Shown here in pieces: positions 61,620 to 64,000 of a DNA stretch of 64,000 nt; the stretch's first letter is position 1; every line of letters starts with the position of its first letter. The position numbers were made by a program, and so were the translations under genes. The notes beneath the pieces were generated by a model, which was given only the letters and a program-made list of their open reading frames with translations, made no database searches and was not told where the DNA came from. This DNA is from Linyphia triangularis (taxonomy: Eukaryota > Arthropoda > Arachnida > Araneae > Linyphiidae). The stretch covers positions 96,579,792-96,643,791 of the forward strand of contig OZ021724.1 of assembly GCA_963978545.1 (NCBI GenBank), in the 5' to 3' direction.

Positions 61620-61791
61620 GCCGACCAAACTGTATAGTGGTTAGCGTGCTAGCTTCTGGACCTCAAGGTTCGAGTCCCGTGTAGGCATGGGTGTTTGTAA
61701 ATGTATGTTGGCTTGTCAAATGATGAATGTTTCGGCACATTATAGCCCTCGTGTTGCTGACGGCGCCAGATAATCTGAATACAACCAACCA
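61620..61791 (+). repeat. tRNA-derived SINE (family 1), full length
   Basis: It starts GCCGACCAAACTGTATAGTG, with A-box-like TAGTGGTTAGCGTGC and B box GGTTCGAGTCC, then a body with CCCTCGTGTTGCTGACGGCG and an ACAACCAACCA tail. The TSD is GGATTTGTCTG (61,609-61,619) against GAATTTGTCTG (61,792-61,802), one mismatch in 11. It lacks about 10 bases in the anticodon region compared with the neighbour copy. Confidence 0.9.
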
Positions 61792-61840
61792 GAATTTGTC
61801 TGCTACATGTTTAACTATAATTTAATTCTTTTATTATCTG

Positions 61841-62030
61841 TTGGTTGGTTGGTTGTATTCAGATTATCTGGTGCCGTCAGCAACACGAGGGCTATAATGC
61901 ACCGAAACATTTCGTCATTAGACAAGCCAACATACATTTACAAACACCCATGCCAACACGGGACTCGAACCCGCAACCTCGCGGTCTAGAAGCTAAGCTA
62001 GCACGCTAACCACTATACCGTTTGGTCGGC
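61841..62030 (-). repeat. tRNA-derived SINE (family 1), inverted neighbour
   Basis: This is a 190-bp copy in opposite orientation. On the minus strand it runs from GCCGACCAAACGG through the A and B boxes to the AACCAACCAACA tail. The 13-bp TSD CTTTTATTATCTG is perfect (61,828-61,840 and 62,031-62,043), so it is a young insertion. It forms a near-perfect hairpin partner with 61,620-61,791. The 60-codon frame across 61,807-61,989 is SINE sequence and not a gene. Confidence 0.93.
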
Positions 62031-62043
62031 CTTTTATTATCTG

Positions 62044-64000
62044 TAATATATCAGTATGTATGTTTGCTTTATAGTATTAAATTTTCTTTAAGGTTCCAAT
62101 ATGCATAATTTGTGGAAAGAGGGTCCATGGAACTCTCCAACTGTATTGGACACAGCCCAAAATAAATCTGAGGTGAATACTTATTATACAATTTTTACAA
62201 TACATTTCAATCGGTTGCCTCTATTTGAGTATTTAATAATGTAGAGGGCATGTAGGAAATACAGAACTAAAATGCAGGGCTGCCAGTGGTGATTAAAAAG
62301 GCTACTAAAACAACTATTTTTGGTGCCATGCGACTTTTTCAGTGGGAAAAGGGCTCAAAACGACTATTTTATGTAAACGCTTCAACTATTTATGGGCTAG
62401 GGCGACTATTTTTTAAGAAATTAGATACTAACCAATAGCAGAATGAAAATAAATCTGTATTTGATTACTGATGCAATTTTACAGTTTTATCAAACCTGAT
62501 TCATTCACGGGGCAAACAATGCCGAAATAAGTCTTAATTTTAGTTTATATTAGCTGATCGAATGATTACTTTGTTAGCCCGACGATAGTATTTCCTTTGT
62601 AAATGTGCACACACGATTATTATTTTGACGGCAAACATCGCTATTTTGAGATCTTTTATATTAAGTTTTATTTTGTGTGGGGGGTGTATGTTGCTACTGG
62701 GCAAATCTTAACCCACTTGCCTTAATCCAATTGGGCTGAAACTTGGCAGATAGATTCGATGACGATGCATTCTACCACATTTTTAAAGCTGTCACTATCT
62801 CTAAAAGATTGCTTTTATCACACAGGATTCTATAATAAGGTGGTTCGAAAAAAAATTATTTTTGAAGTGCATTAGGTGAAAAAGTTGTTACATATCTTGA
62901 TAAGAAAAACTAAAAAAAAATAATATTTTCCGATCATGCATTCACTCAAAAGTTTGGAGAAAATACAAAAAAAAAATTACTATTTTTCTAATTTTTTTTT
63001 TTTTTTTTTTAATTTCTAAACATTGTATATTTGAAAGGCAATAGTTTGCAATATGTTTCAGGAAAACATTATTCTATGAAAACACTATCATTTTTAAAAC
63101 ATGTAGTATTAGTAATTAAAAATACCCAAAAGTAAAATGTTTTGTTCAAAATAATTATGTTTCTATAAAGTGGATACTAATGTTAAAACTTATATATATT
63201 TTAAGATAAGCTTTTATTGATTTAATTCACTTTTATCTTGGGCTTTTTATCCTCAGTAATGCACTTTGAAGGAAAATTTTGTAAAAAAGTCGGGCATTAA
63301 GGATCTTTAAAAAAAAAAAGTGTGTTATCCTAACGTTGGCGCCATTGCTATCCACTTTTTGTGTTGTCTCTACACAAGCGTTCCACAGCTTGTGAGTGAC
63401 AAGAAAAGAAGTTGAAGTCTGATTTCAGTGGTCGCACGGCAAAGCTGGCCAATTTTGCCAAACATAGGCCAATCCCAATTAATTATGTTCACATAATCAG
63501 TGGCAGGTGGTTGCCTTGAAATGCCTGATTGTCTTGTTTTTGAAAAGTTCTCGAGATTTCAGAACCCGGCGCCCCAGTTCTCTTACATGTTTCCTTTCGT
63601 CAAAAATTATGGCCAAAATCAAATTTTTTGGGTGAGGGAAGGAAGCATTTTGTTCAATAACCGAGTTTATAACCTCCAGTTAATTTTTCGGGAGGTATCG
63701 AGACAATCAAATTGCCTCAAATATGATTTTGGGTCCTTCAGAAAATTAACTTTTTTTTTTTAATTCAAAATCAATGTGGCATGTAACAATTTAAAATAAA
63801 GAATACTACTTGCTCAAGTTCAACCGGTGGTTTATATTCACTCACATATAGTCTAAGTACTTTGTTTTCTGTTGTTAGCCATCTGGAGTGTGAAAGGGGA
63901 TTGGATTTGCAAGCTACCAATTCATTGGCCTGATCTAATCGCTGCAAAAATATCAGGAAGATATAACTGATCTCTGCTCAGTACTTTCATCTCAATTTGA
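62044..64000. other. Right end of the window, possible exons but no gene assigned
   Basis: Two exon-like blocks stand out. 62,092-62,174 (acceptor TTTCTTTAAG, donor GAG|GTGAAT) is open for VPICIICGKRVHGTLQLYW. 63,879-63,969 after TTGTTAG is open for IWSVKGDWICKLPIHW and then a stop. Neither matches a family I know. 62,276 (CAGGGCTGCC) resembles a left hAT end, but no right end or TSD was found. Poly-T lies near 62,990-63,012. Confidence 0.3.

Noticed and set aside
61807..61989. 60-codon frame on the plus strand
   Set aside because: It reads backwards through a SINE.

Overview
The window is AT-rich animal genomic DNA with no long intact host gene. It is built mostly from transposable elements and their debris. 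Many 9-16 base G or C runs, several hAT-type termini, tRNA-derived SINEs, LTRs, a Tc1-type transposase and an I/R1-type RNase H fragment point to an arthropod. The retroelement C-terminus and the general repeat style suggest a chelicerate, most likely a spider, but that is an inference. Coordinates of mobile elements rest on terminal inverted repeats (TIRs), target-site duplications (TSDs) and, in several cases, an intact empty site elsewhere in the window.

Layout. Positions 1-761 are a near-perfect palindrome. It begins a unit of about 11 kb (roughly 300-11,545) that is tandemly duplicated as 11,552-11,870 plus 41,143-49,640. Copy 1 gained two hAT-like insertions (8,157-9,721 and 10,345-11,119) whose empty sites survive in copy 2. 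Copy 2 is split by about 29 kb of inserted DNA (about 11,879-41,135) with short inverted ends. The duplicated unit carries splice-like signals and a candidate 47-codon two-exon membrane ORF, the only host-gene-like structure seen twice.

The 29 kb insert contains a deep nest. A foldback element (17,267-32,436) holds a hAT element with a ZBED5-like transposase pseudogene (19,517-32,036). That transposase is split by a foldback element with 9-bp TSD and tandemly repeated arms (20,181-31,151), whose middle holds four LTRs of one family and a SINE. To its right lies a possible TRIM-like element with 130-bp terminal repeats that contain a tRNA-like sequence (33,534-36,642), one repeat of which is split by a 2.6 kb hAT-like element.

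The right flank holds a short hAT MITE (51,665-52,025), a solo LTR (52,501-52,940), a hAT-like element (54,153-55,050) and a second nest: a pogo-like element (55,841-61,221) containing a TTA-flanked element, containing a Tc1 element, whose transposase is split by a 5'-truncated non-LTR retrotransposon. Two oppositely oriented SINEs follow (61,620-62,030). The elements do not form a pathway; the relationships are a chronology of insertions that can be read from who interrupts whom.
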